Positions 26,384 to 33,723 are shown, counted from the stretch's first letter. The stretch: 33,723 nucleotides of DNA from JBLHUT01 sp047629975 (GCA_047629975.1 JBLHUT010000008.1:1-33723); one strand, 5' to 3'. Notes: a model not told the origin generated them from the sequence alone. Translations and numbers: made by a program.

Positions 26384-27346
26384 TTAAAAAACGGGCTTTG
26401 TGTAGTTGTCCATATTGTCTTGAGTGATCTTTGGCGTATCGAAGTAGTTCAGGAAGGGAACATCGGCACCTCCCAGAATATCGAGCGCTGTTTTCAACGC
26501 GGCATTTGCATCGTCCACGGGCGATTGATAGATTGAACCCCAATAGTCGCCGGCTTTCATCGCATCGTAGCCCACGGCAAAGTTTGTGGCGCCGACAAAT
26601 ATGATGCCTTCGCGCCCTGCGGCCTTGGCGGCGTTCAACGCGCCCACGCCCATGTTGTCATCGCCCGAATAGACCCCGTCGATGTCGTCGTATTTGACCA
26701 GGAACGCTTCCATGACTTTTTGCGACTTTTCGCGGTTCCAGTCGCCTGGCTGTGTTTCGACGAGGGTTACGTTGGGGCAGACTTCGGGCAGACGATCATC
26801 AAAGCCCTTTTGCCGCTCGATGGCAGTTGTATAGCCCGGTTGACCCGAGATTTGCACAACGCGTGCCTCGTTTTCGATCCCCATCGCCTTGAACTTGTCG
26901 CACATGATCTCTGCAGACCGCAGACCCTGCGAAATGTTGTCCGGTCCGGAAAAGGATGCAATGAAGTCAAAGCCGGCTTCAGCGATGTTCGAATTCGTGG
27001 CGATGACCGGAATACCGGCTTTCTTGGCTTCGCGCACGGCGGGGATGACGGCTTCGCCATTTGTGGGCCAGATAATGATGGCATCGACTTCTTGTTGGAT
27101 CAGGTCCTGCATCTGAGCGATCTGACGGGCAACATCGCCACCTGCATCAAGCACCACGGCTTCGACATTCGGGTTTGCCTCTGCAGCAGCGATAAACGAC
27201 TTTTCATAAGTTGTCTGGTAGCTGTCCACGCCGACGTTGTTTTGCGTGATTCCGATTTTGTATGTCTCTGCCATTGCCGTACCGGCAAGTGCCACGCCAG
27301 CAAGTGCAGTTGATCCCGCGATCAGTGTCTTCAAGGTTGTGTTCAT
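26384..27346 (-). CDS. Sugar-type ABC transporter periplasmic binding protein (RbsB-like)
   Basis: A 320-residue precursor with a signal peptide (N-terminus MNTTLKTLIAGSTALAG, cut after AMA at residue 26). The mature part shows the type I periplasmic-binding (Peripla_BP_4) order: YKIGITQNNVGVDSYQTTYEKSF, VVLDAGGDVARQIAQMQDLI, DAIIIWPTNGEAVIPAVREAKKAGIPVIATNS, GQPGYTTAIERQKGF, GVYSGDDNMGVGALNAAKAAGR and IYQSPVDDA. AGGGAGG precedes the ATG at 27346. It is the first gene of the leftward operon and recruits the substrate for the CUT2 transporter. The ligand is probably a sugar or polyol-like compound, but is not identified. Confidence 0.93.
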   Translation of the reverse strand: MNTTLKTLIAGSTALAGVALAGTAMAETYKIGITQNNVGVDSYQTTYEKSFIAAAEANPNVEAVVLDAGGDVARQIAQMQDLIQQEVDAIIIWPTNGEAVIPAVREAKKAGIPVIATNSNIAEAGFDFIASFSGPDNISQGLRSAEIMCDKFKAMGIENEARVVQISGQPGYTTAIERQKGFDDRLPEVCPNVTLVETQPGDWNREKSQKVMEAFLVKYDDIDGVYSGDDNMGVGALNAAKAAGREGIIFVGATNFAVGYDAMKAGDYWGSIYQSPVDDANAALKTALDILGGADVPFLNYFDTPKITQDNMDNYTKPVF

Positions 27347-27555
27347 TTGGTTTCCTCCCTTTAAATTGAACGTCCAAACGGTTGGCACCTCTTCGAGGGT
27401 GTTTTGTCCGACCGGTTTGTTCGAGGTCACTATTGAAAATTCCGTGGCCTATGCCTGTCACGAATATGTCCATTTTGGATATTTTTCTGTCCATATTGAC
27501 TTTATTTGGCATACTTCAAATTCGTCAAATCGAACATTTCTATAGTGAGGGTGTA
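27347..27555. promoter_or_regulatory. Shared divergent promoter region with two 11-bp direct repeats
   Basis: This 209 bp region lies between the start codons of the uptake operon (-) and the regulator/catabolic operon (+). It is clearly more AT-rich than the genes around it, especially 27460-27545. TGTCCATTTTG (27468-27478) and TGTCCATATTG (27489-27499) differ at one base and are 21 bp apart start to start, two helical turns. The first lies in an imperfect palindrome (ATATGTCC at 27465-27472 and GGATAT at 27478-27483). These are candidate operator sites for the adjacent HTH protein. Promoters could not be placed with confidence. Confidence 0.6.
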
Positions 27556-29388
27556 ATGGGTGACTCGAAAATCTCCAAAACGGACATTTCAAACGTTAGC
27601 AATGACAGGGGCGTAGCAGTGCAGATGAGGGATATCCAAAAAGACTATCTTGCTGCACGCATTGCCGGGCGGGATCAGGATTCCGAGACGGATCCTGCCG
27701 AATTGTTGTCTGTTATCGGCTTTCTTGAGGCGTTTTCAAGCGAAGTCGAGACGGCGCTGGAGGTTGCAACCGCCAACCCCCATCTCAATATGGCTACATT
27801 CCTGATGCGCAACCACCTTGAAGGAAAGACGGTCACGTCCTCTGCGTTGGTCGGTGCGGCGGGTGTGCCCTATGCTACGGCGCGGCGCAAACTGGATGAG
27901 ATGATTGCAGCGAAACTGGTCGAGCTGCGCCCCCGTACCAAAAGTGGCAAAAGCTTTTCGCTCCACCCGACTGTAGAGTTGCTTGGCAAGTGGAGCCAGT
28001 TTTCCGATCGTCTTTCGAGGCTCGTAAAAAACGAACTTGGCACGCCCGAGGGTCCAAAAGACCAGCGGGATTACTATTTTGGCGGCTCCTACATGGCCGG
28101 GAAATCCATTATGCCGCCCAAGGTGCTCAACGAGCCGCTGAACCTTGCGGGTGGTTTGCGCATTCTGGTGCACGGCGATCCAACTTTTATGGCGATGGAA
28201 AGCCTCAAGAGGCAATTCGAACAGGTGATCGGCACAATGATCAACCTTCGGGCCTTTTCGATCGACCGGCTGCACGAAGAAGCGCTTCGCAATTCCGAAC
28301 GCAAGGTCAGCAGGTATGACATCATTGCAGTGGACCTGCCGTGGATCGGGGAATTCGCCGAGCAGGGCGCGCTTTTGCCAATCGACAGTCTTGTCGATAT
28401 CGACCGGCTTGATCCGGGAGACTTTCATACGGCTGGATGGCAGGCGGCCCATTGGGGCGGACGGCCTTACGGAGTGCCAAGCCAAACCACGCCCGAACTA
28501 CTTTTCTATCGCAAGGATTGGTTCGCTGCGGCCGGTCTTTCGCCTCCCGGCACGACACAAGAGGTGCTTCATGCTGCAAGCGTGTTGCATGATCCGGCTC
28601 ATGGTCGGTACGGCGTGGCTTGGAATGCGGCCCGTGGCACGGCATTGGGGCACCAGTTCATGATGGCGTGTGCCGACTTTGGCCAGCCGGTGCTGAACCT
28701 TGAACCGATTGCAGGCGGGTTTGACGCCAATATCGCAAATCGTGACGATTTGATGCCGACCATCGACACCCCGCGCGCGCTGGAAGCGGCTGAATACCTG
28801 AAGGCGTTGCTCGAGTTTTCGCCGCCCGATATTTTGTCGATGTCATGGTACGAGCGTATCCGGCCTTATGCGGCGGGCAAGATTGCGATGGCTTATGGTT
28901 ACACGCTTTTGGCGCCGTATTTCGAGCTTGATAAAAGCTCGCCGGCGTGTGGCAACACCGGCTATCTGCCACATCCAGCCGGACCCAAGGGACGACCTGT
29001 GGCTCCTGTGGGGGGCTATGTTCTATCCATTCCGTCCAACCTGCACGAAACACGGCGCGCGGCGGCGGCCGAGGCCTTGATCGCCTTTACCTCGCCCGAG
29101 GCACAAAAACTGTACATCCAGAATGGCAGCCGGACCGCGCCGCGGTATTCGGTTGGGGCCGATCCCGACGTGCGGCGTCTTTCTACGATTTTCGAGGCCG
29201 TTGACGCCATGTCGTGGCGCGACGAACTCCAGTTCTGGCCGCGTCCTCCGATCCCTGAAATCTCGGAGATCATCTGGATTTGTGGTCAGGAAATGCACGA
29301 CATGCTGCGCGGCATCACGACCCCGCGGAACGCTCTTAAACAGGCCCAGTCACGGGCCGAGGGTGTCATGAGAAAACGAAAAAGCTGA
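27556..29388 (+). CDS. Winged-helix/solute-binding-protein fusion, probable cytoplasmic ligand-sensing regulator
   Basis: A 610-residue protein in two parts. Residues about 75-140 look like a winged helix: FLMRNHLEGKTVTSSALVGAAGVPYATARRKLDEM (helix-turn-helix) and a wing LVELRPRTKSGKSFSLHPT. Residues about 200-595 follow the extracellular solute-binding family 1 pattern: LRILVHGD, DIIAVDLPWIGEFAEQGALLPID, WGGRPYGVPSQTTPELLFYRKDWF, YAAGKIAMAYGYTLLAPYF, PVAPVGGYVLSIPSN, ALIAFTSPEAQKLY. There is no signal peptide or membrane helix, so the binding domain should stay in the cytoplasm. ATG 27556 follows GTGAGGG closely. It is divergent from the binding-protein gene and ends 12 bp before an SDR gene, so it probably senses the imported compound and controls both operons. 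The domain assignment is by eye; the regulatory role is inference. Confidence 0.85.
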   Translation: MGDSKISKTDISNVSNDRGVAVQMRDIQKDYLAARIAGRDQDSETDPAELLSVIGFLEAFSSEVETALEVATANPHLNMATFLMRNHLEGKTVTSSALVGAAGVPYATARRKLDEMIAAKLVELRPRTKSGKSFSLHPTVELLGKWSQFSDRLSRLVKNELGTPEGPKDQRDYYFGGSYMAGKSIMPPKVLNEPLNLAGGLRILVHGDPTFMAMESLKRQFEQVIGTMINLRAFSIDRLHEEALRNSERKVSRYDIIAVDLPWIGEFAEQGALLPIDSLVDIDRLDPGDFHTAGWQAAHWGGRPYGVPSQTTPELLFYRKDWFAAAGLSPPGTTQEVLHAASVLHDPAHGRYGVAWNAARGTALGHQFMMACADFGQPVLNLEPIAGGFDANIANRDDLMPTIDTPRALEAAEYLKALLEFSPPDILSMSWYERIRPYAAGKIAMAYGYTLLAPYFELDKSSPACGNTGYLPHPAGPKGRPVAPVGGYVLSIPSNLHETRRAAAAEALIAFTSPEAQKLYIQNGSRTAPRYSVGADPDVRRLSTIFEAVDAMSWRDELQFWPRPPIPEISEIIWICGQEMHDMLRGITTPRNALKQAQSRAEGVMRKRKS

Positions 29389-29400
29389 ATGGAGGAAGCC

Positions 29401-30210
29401 ATGGACGTCAAGCGCCTAAAGGGCAAAAATATAATGATCACCGGTGCTGCACAGGGCATGGGGGCCACGAACGCCGAGTATTTCGCCGCGCAGGGTGCAA
29501 ACGTCTGCCTTGGGGATGTGAACGTCGAGGGTGTGAATGCGGTTGCAAAGCGCATCAATGATGCAGGCAACGGAAAGGCGATCGCGGTCAAACTGGATGT
29601 CACGTCGCGGGCCGATAATACGGCGGCGGTCGCTGCGACGGTTGATGCGTTCGGCTCGATCAATATCGCGTTGATGAATGCTGGCGTGAACAAACCGCGG
29701 ATGTTCATGGATATCGACGAAGAAAACTGGGACACGATCATGGATATCAACGCCAAGGGCATGCTGTTCGGCATGCAGGAGGCGGCGCGCCAGATGATCG
29801 AGCAGGGCCCGATGGAGGACCATCCCTATAAAATCATCAATGTTGGCTCGATTGTGTCGCGTACCGCGTTTCTTGATGTGGTTCCGTATTCTTGCTCCAA
29901 ATACTGTGCGCTGGCCATGATCATTGGCGGAGCAAAGGCCCTGTGGGAGCACAAGATCACAGTGAACGGATATGCCCCGGGCGTTGTTCGGACCGAGCTG
30001 TGGGAGCAACTTGACAAGGATCTGGTCGACATCGGGATGTTCGAAAAGGAAGGCCAGTCAATGGACCATCTGGCGGCCACGATGATCACCATGAAAAAAT
30101 ATTCCTACCCCGATGATGTCAAGGGTACGGCCGCATTCTTGTGCTCGTCCGAGAGCGATTACATGACCGGCCAACTGATCATGATCGATGGTGGCATGAT
30201 TATGCAATAA
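29401..30210 (+). CDS. Short-chain dehydrogenase/reductase of the rightward catabolic operon
   Basis: A 269-residue classical SDR with TGAAQGMGATNA (14-25), Asp39 in LGDVN (NAD preference), the tetrad Asn117, Ser150, Tyr163 (PYSCSK) and Lys167, and the C-terminal DYMTGQLIMIDGG. The usual NNAG reads MNAG (92-95). It has a few extra residues (PMEDHPY) before the catalytic Ser strand. ATG 29401 is preferred over 29389 because the GGAGGA at 29391-29396 is its ribosome site. It is related to the SDR of the uptake operon but clearly diverged, so the two probably perform different or successive oxidations, perhaps of a diol or polyol. Confidence 0.92.
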   Translation: MDVKRLKGKNIMITGAAQGMGATNAEYFAAQGANVCLGDVNVEGVNAVAKRINDAGNGKAIAVKLDVTSRADNTAAVAATVDAFGSINIALMNAGVNKPRMFMDIDEENWDTIMDINAKGMLFGMQEAARQMIEQGPMEDHPYKIINVGSIVSRTAFLDVVPYSCSKYCALAMIIGGAKALWEHKITVNGYAPGVVRTELWEQLDKDLVDIGMFEKEGQSMDHLAATMITMKKYSYPDDVKGTAAFLCSSESDYMTGQLIMIDGGMIMQ

Positions 30211-30292
30211 CCTCGGAGGTTCATAGCTCCGCTCGATTTTTCGATTTTCTGCAATGACGCGCTGCTTTTTGGCAGACGCGAAGGAGAACCTG

Positions 30293-31603
30293 ATGGCTTT
30301 GACCCATACCAACGCGCTTAACCCGCGCATTCTGCAACCTGGCGACATCGATCCGAACTGGCGCTGGGACAAGCATCTTCCGGCGCTGGGGCACACGGCG
30401 GTCGATTTTGAACGCCGCGTGGATCATGACCGGCTGCGGCGCTATCGTTTGTCGCGTACCAAAAATGCGCTCAAGGCATCCAATTGTGGTGCGCTTTTGA
30501 CGTTTGATGTTAATAACATCCGCTACATCTCTGGCACCAAGATCGGTGAGTGGGAGCGTGACAAGATGTGCCGCTTTGCGCTTTTGGCCGGGGACGAGGA
30601 ACCCTATGTCTGGGATTTCGGCTCGGCGGCTGTGCATCACAGGGACTATTGCGACTGGCTGGACCCCGAAAGAATGCGGGCCGGTGTGGTCGGAATGCGT
30701 GGCACGATTCCTCCAAGCTTCGGCTTGATGAAGCGGTATGCCGAGGAGATTTACAGCCTGCTCAAAAAAGCGGGTGTGGCGGACATGCCCGTCGGGGTGG
30801 ATTACGCGGAAACGGCGATGTTCTTTGCGCTTCAAGAGGCCGGACTGAATGTTGTCGACGGCCAGCAGATCATGCTGTCGGCACGCGAGATCAAGAATGT
30901 CGACGAAATTCACCTGCTCACGCAGGCTGCAAGCATGGTCGACGGTGTCTATCACATGATCTGGGAGGAGCTGAAGCCGGGCATCCGCGAAAACGATATT
31001 GTCGCTATGGCTAACAAGATGCTGTATGAGATGGGATCGGATGATGTGGAGGCTATCAACGCGATAGCCGGAGAGCGGTGCAACCCGCATCCGCACAACT
31101 TTACCGACCGCTACTTTCGCCCCGGCGATCAGGCGTTCTTTGACATCCTGCAAAGCTATCAGGGCTACCGGACGTGCTACTACCGGACGTTCAACATCGG
31201 CCGCTCCAAGCCGTGTCAGGTTGATGCCTACGTAAAGGCACGTGAGTGGCTTGATGCGGCGATTGCACTGATCAAACCGGGTGTCACCACTGACAAGGTG
31301 GCCGCTGTCTGGCCGACAGCCGAAAGTCTTGGGTTTCCCAACGAGCTTGCGGCCTTTGGCCTCCAGTTTGGTCACGGGCTTGGTCTGGCGCTTCATGAAC
31401 GCCCGATCATCAGCCGTGCGGTAAGTTTCGAGCATCCGATGGTGATCGAAACGGGCATGGTCTTTGCGCTTGAAACCTACTGCCCGGCAACGGACGGGTA
31501 CTCGGCGGCGCGCATCGAAGAAGAGGTGGTTGTGACGGACACCGGGTGTGAGGTCATCAGTCTGTTCCCGGCCGAAGTGTTGCCGATTGCGGCACGCTAC
31601 TGA
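30293..31603 (+). CDS. M24 (creatinase/aminopeptidase P fold) enzyme with altered metal site
   Basis: A 436-residue protein with an N-terminal creatinase-like domain (LLTFDVNNIRYISGTKIGEWERDK near 68-91) and a C-terminal pita-bread domain from about 205. In M24 metallopeptidases the metal ligands are Asp, Asp (11 residues later), His, Glu, Glu. Here Asp284 (FFDI), His361 (FGHGLGLALHE), Glu394 (ALETY) and Glu409 (RIEEEV) are present, but the second Asp is Cys295 (YRTCYYRTF). So it is probably not an ordinary dinuclear peptidase. Creatinase (metal-free C-N hydrolase), ectoine hydrolase and the DMSP lyase DddP show that the fold serves small-molecule catabolism. AAGGAG at 30281-30286 supports ATG 30293. 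It lies between the SDR and the E1 genes. Confidence 0.88.
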   Translation: MALTHTNALNPRILQPGDIDPNWRWDKHLPALGHTAVDFERRVDHDRLRRYRLSRTKNALKASNCGALLTFDVNNIRYISGTKIGEWERDKMCRFALLAGDEEPYVWDFGSAAVHHRDYCDWLDPERMRAGVVGMRGTIPPSFGLMKRYAEEIYSLLKKAGVADMPVGVDYAETAMFFALQEAGLNVVDGQQIMLSAREIKNVDEIHLLTQAASMVDGVYHMIWEELKPGIRENDIVAMANKMLYEMGSDDVEAINAIAGERCNPHPHNFTDRYFRPGDQAFFDILQSYQGYRTCYYRTFNIGRSKPCQVDAYVKAREWLDAAIALIKPGVTTDKVAAVWPTAESLGFPNELAAFGLQFGHGLGLALHERPIISRAVSFEHPMVIETGMVFALETYCPATDGYSAARIEEEVVVTDTGCEVISLFPAEVLPIAARY

Positions 31604-31611
31604 CCGGACCA

Positions 31612-31642
31612 GGGCCTGACCGCTCTTTTTGTGGTCGGGCCC
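31612..31642 (+). other. Intercistronic hairpin before the E1-alpha gene
   Basis: A 10-bp stem, GGGCCTGACC (31612-31621) with GGTCGGGCCC (31633-31642), fully paired if one U-G pair is allowed, around an 11-nt loop that contains the only T run. There is no T tract after the stem, so it is not a standard terminator. It may mark an mRNA processing or stability boundary between the upper pathway genes and the E1/E2 genes. Confidence 0.6.
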
Positions 31643-31663
31643 GCTATTCAAGGAAGCCAGAAA

Positions 31664-32653
31664 ATGAGTCCCGCGCAAACCAGAACAAACACCCAAGACT
31701 ATCTGCAGATGTATACGCAGATGGTTCGTATCCGGACGTTTGAAGATAACGCAAACCAACTATATCTGTCCGCCAAGATGCCGGGCCTGACGCATATGTA
31801 TTCAGGCGAGGAAGCTGTTGCGGTGGGCATCTGCGAGGCCCTGACCAAAACCGACAAGATCACCTCGACGCATCGGGGGCATGGTCATTGCGTGGCAAAG
31901 GGCGCCAATTTCAAGCTGATGTTCTGCGAGTTGCTGGGCAAGGAAGAGGGCTATTGCCGGGGCAAGGGGGGGTCGATGCATATTGCCGACCAATCCAACG
32001 GAAATCTGGGGGCCAATGCCATTGTCGGCGGCTCCATGGGTATTGCCACGGGCGCTGCACTGACCGCGAAACGGCTGGGCACCGGCGATGTTACGGTCTG
32101 TTTTTTCGGTGACGGGGCCACAGCACAGGGGTTGATGTACGAGGTCATGAATATGGCCGCCCTTTGGAAATTGCCGGTAATCTATGCGTGTGAAAACAAT
32201 CTGTACGGCGAATATACCAAGGTCGAGGAGACGGCCGCAGGCCGCATTACTGCGCGCGCCGAAGCCTTTGGCATCGAGGCGTTCACGGTTGACGGGCAGG
32301 ATGTTCTGGCGGTCAATGAATTGGCCCAAAATCTTGTGGGGCGGGCGCGGCGCGGGGAGGGTCCGTTTTTTATCGAGCTGATGACCTATCGCTATCACGG
32401 CCATCATGTTGGTGACATCAACCGCACGTATTATCGCTCGAAGGAAGAGGAAGCTGACTGGAAGGCGAACCGTGATCCGATCACGAACTTTGCCAAATGG
32501 CTGTCGGGCGAGGGAATTGCATCGGATGCCGAGCTGGAGCAGATCCGCTCCGATGTGTCGGTAGAAGCGGCTGACGCGGTCGCATACGCGCTTGCGGCCA
32601 AATATCCCGACGAAGTTGAAGTCGACATGCACGTCTATGCAGCAAATGACTGA
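31664..32653 (+). CDS. Thiamine-diphosphate dehydrogenase E1, alpha subunit (acetoin/pyruvate dehydrogenase type)
   Basis: A 329-residue E1-alpha of the 2-oxo acid/acetoin dehydrogenase family. Landmarks are MVRIRTFEDNANQLYLSAKMPGLTHMYSGEEAVAVG, STHRGHGHCVAKG, CRGKGGSMHIAD, the thiamine-diphosphate motif GDGATAQG (149-156) through ACENN (176-180), and RYHGHHVGD in the phosphorylation-loop region. With the beta subunit it decarboxylates a 2-oxo acid, or cleaves an alpha-hydroxyketone or diketone such as acetoin, and passes the acyl group to E2. ATG 31664 has AAGGAAG just upstream. The short alpha and separate beta chain fit AcoA-type enzymes as well as PdhA; being far from a central-metabolism context it is likely a catabolic version. 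Confidence 0.92.
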   Translation: MSPAQTRTNTQDYLQMYTQMVRIRTFEDNANQLYLSAKMPGLTHMYSGEEAVAVGICEALTKTDKITSTHRGHGHCVAKGANFKLMFCELLGKEEGYCRGKGGSMHIADQSNGNLGANAIVGGSMGIATGAALTAKRLGTGDVTVCFFGDGATAQGLMYEVMNMAALWKLPVIYACENNLYGEYTKVEETAAGRITARAEAFGIEAFTVDGQDVLAVNELAQNLVGRARRGEGPFFIELMTYRYHGHHVGDINRTYYRSKEEEADWKANRDPITNFAKWLSGEGIASDAELEQIRSDVSVEAADAVAYALAAKYPDEVEVDMHVYAAND

Positions 32654-32663
32654 GGAGCACACA

Positions 32664-33659
32664 ATGCGCGAAATCACTCTTTCCAAGGCTGTAAACGAGG
32701 CCATCGCCGAAGAAATGCGCCGCGACCCGACCATTTTCCTGATCGGCGAAGACGTGGCAGAGGCGGGCACACCCTTTAAGGTGCTGTCCGGACTGGTCGA
32801 GGAGTTCGGCACCGAGCGTGTCATCGACACTCCGATCTCCGAGCCGGGGTTTGTGGGGATTGCCGTGGGGGCCGCCATGACGGGCAGTCGCCCGATCGTG
32901 GATCTGATGTTCGGGGACTTTTTGTTTCTGGTGATGGATCAATTGTGCAATCAGGCCGCCAAGACCCATTATATGTCCGGGGGTAAACTGAATGTGCCCT
33001 TGGTGTTGCGGACCAACCTCGGGGCAACGCGGCGTTCGGGGGCCCAGCATAGCCAGTCATTGCATGCTTTGGTGGCACATATTCCGGGCCTGAAAGTTGC
33101 GATGCCGTCCTCTGCCTATGAGGCGAAGGGGCTGATGAAGACAGCAATCCGCGACAACAACCCTGTCGTCATCTTTGAAGACAAGTTGATGTATAACGAC
33201 AAGGCGCCCGTTCCTGAAGGTGAACTTCTGATCCCCTTCGGTGTCGCCAATATCAAGCGGGAAGGAAGCGATATCACTTTGATCGGGACCTCTTCGATGG
33301 TTCAGGTTGCCGAAAAAGCTGCCGAAATCCTTGCGGCCGAGGGCATCAGCGCCGAGGTCATCGACCCTCGCACGATTGTTCCTTTGGACGAGGCGACATT
33401 GCTTGCTTCGGTCAAAAAGACGAGCCGTGCAATCGTCATTGACGAAGGGCATCAAAATTTTGGCATCACGGGAGAAATTGCAAGCCGCTTGACCGAAAAG
33501 GCATTCTATTATCTCGATGCGCCGGTCGTGCGCATGGGGGCGATGGATGTGCCTGTGCCATTCTCTCCGGCCTTGGAGGACATTACCGTTCCGACCCCTG
33601 AAGGGGTCGCTGAAATGGCACGCAAGCTGTGCTCGGGGGAAATGATCCATGCCGCATGA
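32664..33659 (+). CDS. Thiamine-diphosphate dehydrogenase E1, beta subunit (acetoin/pyruvate dehydrogenase type)
   Basis: A 331-residue E1-beta. It opens with REITLSKAVNEAIAEEMRRDPTIFLIGEDVAEAGTPFKV, has the cofactor-activating Glu60 in DTPISEPGFVGIAVGAA, His129 in SGAQHSQSLHAL that faces the active site, and the C-terminal domain with VIDPRTIVPLDEATLLAS and DEGHQNFGITGEIASRL. There is no lipoyl domain at the N-terminus, unlike some PdhB proteins. GAGGAG at 32652-32657 precedes ATG 32664, 10 bp after the alpha gene. The end overlaps the E2 start by 11 nt, so E1-beta and E2 are translationally coupled. Confidence 0.93.
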   Translation: MREITLSKAVNEAIAEEMRRDPTIFLIGEDVAEAGTPFKVLSGLVEEFGTERVIDTPISEPGFVGIAVGAAMTGSRPIVDLMFGDFLFLVMDQLCNQAAKTHYMSGGKLNVPLVLRTNLGATRRSGAQHSQSLHALVAHIPGLKVAMPSSAYEAKGLMKTAIRDNNPVVIFEDKLMYNDKAPVPEGELLIPFGVANIKREGSDITLIGTSSMVQVAEKAAEILAAEGISAEVIDPRTIVPLDEATLLASVKKTSRAIVIDEGHQNFGITGEIASRLTEKAFYYLDAPVVRMGAMDVPVPFSPALEDITVPTPEGVAEMARKLCSGEMIHAA

Positions 33660-33723
33660 GGTCATCATGCCAGCGTTGGGAATGGCTCAAGACACCGGCT
33701 TGATCGTGTCCTGGCTCAAGAAA
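33649..33723 (+). CDS. Dihydrolipoamide acyltransferase E2, start of gene (cut by window edge)
   Basis: The first 25 codons are visible, beginning MPHEVIMPALGMAQDTG and continuing into LIVSWLKK. This is the start of a lipoyl domain (VxMPxLGxxxxxGxIxxWLKK), as in E2 subunits that accept the acyl group from E1 and transfer it to CoA. GGGGGA at 33635-33640 is a fitting ribosome site. The gene overlaps the E1-beta stop by 11 nt and runs off the right edge. Whether the protein also includes an alpha/beta-hydrolase fold, as in some AcoC proteins, cannot be seen. Confidence 0.88.
   Translation, partial: MPHEVIMPALGMAQDTGLIVSWLKK

Noticed and set aside
30293..31603. DMSP lyase DddP
   Set aside because: Same M24 fold and a marine-type genome, but the metal ligands differ (Cys295) and the N-terminal domain sequence does not follow DddP; the operon is of sugar or diol type.
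31612..31642. Rho-independent terminator
   Set aside because: The T run is in the loop, not after the stem, and the genes on both sides look like one operon.
30221..31759. 512-codon open frame on the minus strand opposite the M24 gene
   Set aside because: It is antisense to a gene with clear family motifs; its composition is typical of shadow frames in GC-rich DNA and no motif is recognisable.

Overview
The window looks like a chromosomal accessory stretch of a roseobacter-type alphaproteobacterium (Rhodobacteraceae). The basis is gene content and protein similarity by eye: a Bzt/Aap-type amino-acid ABC operon, a SmoS-type polyol dehydrogenase, an aqpS-arsH pair, a short IMPACT-family protein typical of the family, a PEP-CTERM-like surface protein, and moderately high GC with tightly overlapping genes. 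No rRNA, tRNA or CRISPR array was seen.

Region by region. (1) 1-2560 is decayed mobile DNA: a serine recombinase pseudogene broken by stops and frameshifts runs off the left edge, followed by what looks like the tail of an IS3-type transposase and about 660 bp with no recognisable gene. (2) 2561-8769 is a cyclic-ureide/hydantoin-like catabolic cluster. On the + strand it has a family-5 solute-binding protein without signal peptide, a VOC protein, an Asp/Glu/hydantoin racemase and a DapA-family aldolase/lyase. On the - strand, converging on these, are a class V PLP enzyme and a dihydropyrimidinase/hydantoinase. (3) 9052-13432 is a complete polar amino-acid ABC transporter (bztABCD/aapJQMP type), divergent from the PLP enzyme-hydantoinase pair. 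(4) 13697-17463 is a mixed + strand stretch: a DUF2189 membrane protein, aqpS, arsH, a sorbitol-dehydrogenase-like SDR with an internal deletion, and an IMPACT/YigZ protein. (5) 17484-20062 (-) is a PEP-CTERM-like exported protein translationally coupled to a TPR protein.

(6) 20412-33723 is the most interesting part: two divergent operons around a shared control region at about 27347-27555. Leftwards run a sugar-type binding protein, an SDR, two RbsC-type permeases, an RbsA-type double ATPase, a beta-hydroxyacid dehydrogenase and a ThuA protein. Rightwards run a 610-residue protein joining a winged-helix-like N-terminus to a complete family-1 solute-binding-protein domain with no signal peptide, then a second SDR related to the first, an M24 (creatinase/aminopeptidase-fold) enzyme that has lost one metal-ligand Asp, and the E1-alpha, E1-beta and start of E2 of a 2-oxo acid/acetoin dehydrogenase complex.

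The reading offered here (inference) is that the HTH-binding-protein fusion is a cytoplasmic sensor for the imported compound or a derivative. It would control its own catabolic operon and the divergent uptake operon. The substrate would be oxidised by the SDRs and the beta-hydroxyacid dehydrogenase, processed by ThuA and the M24 enzyme, and finally cleaved to an acyl-CoA by the E1/E2 complex. The substrate cannot be named from sequence alone.
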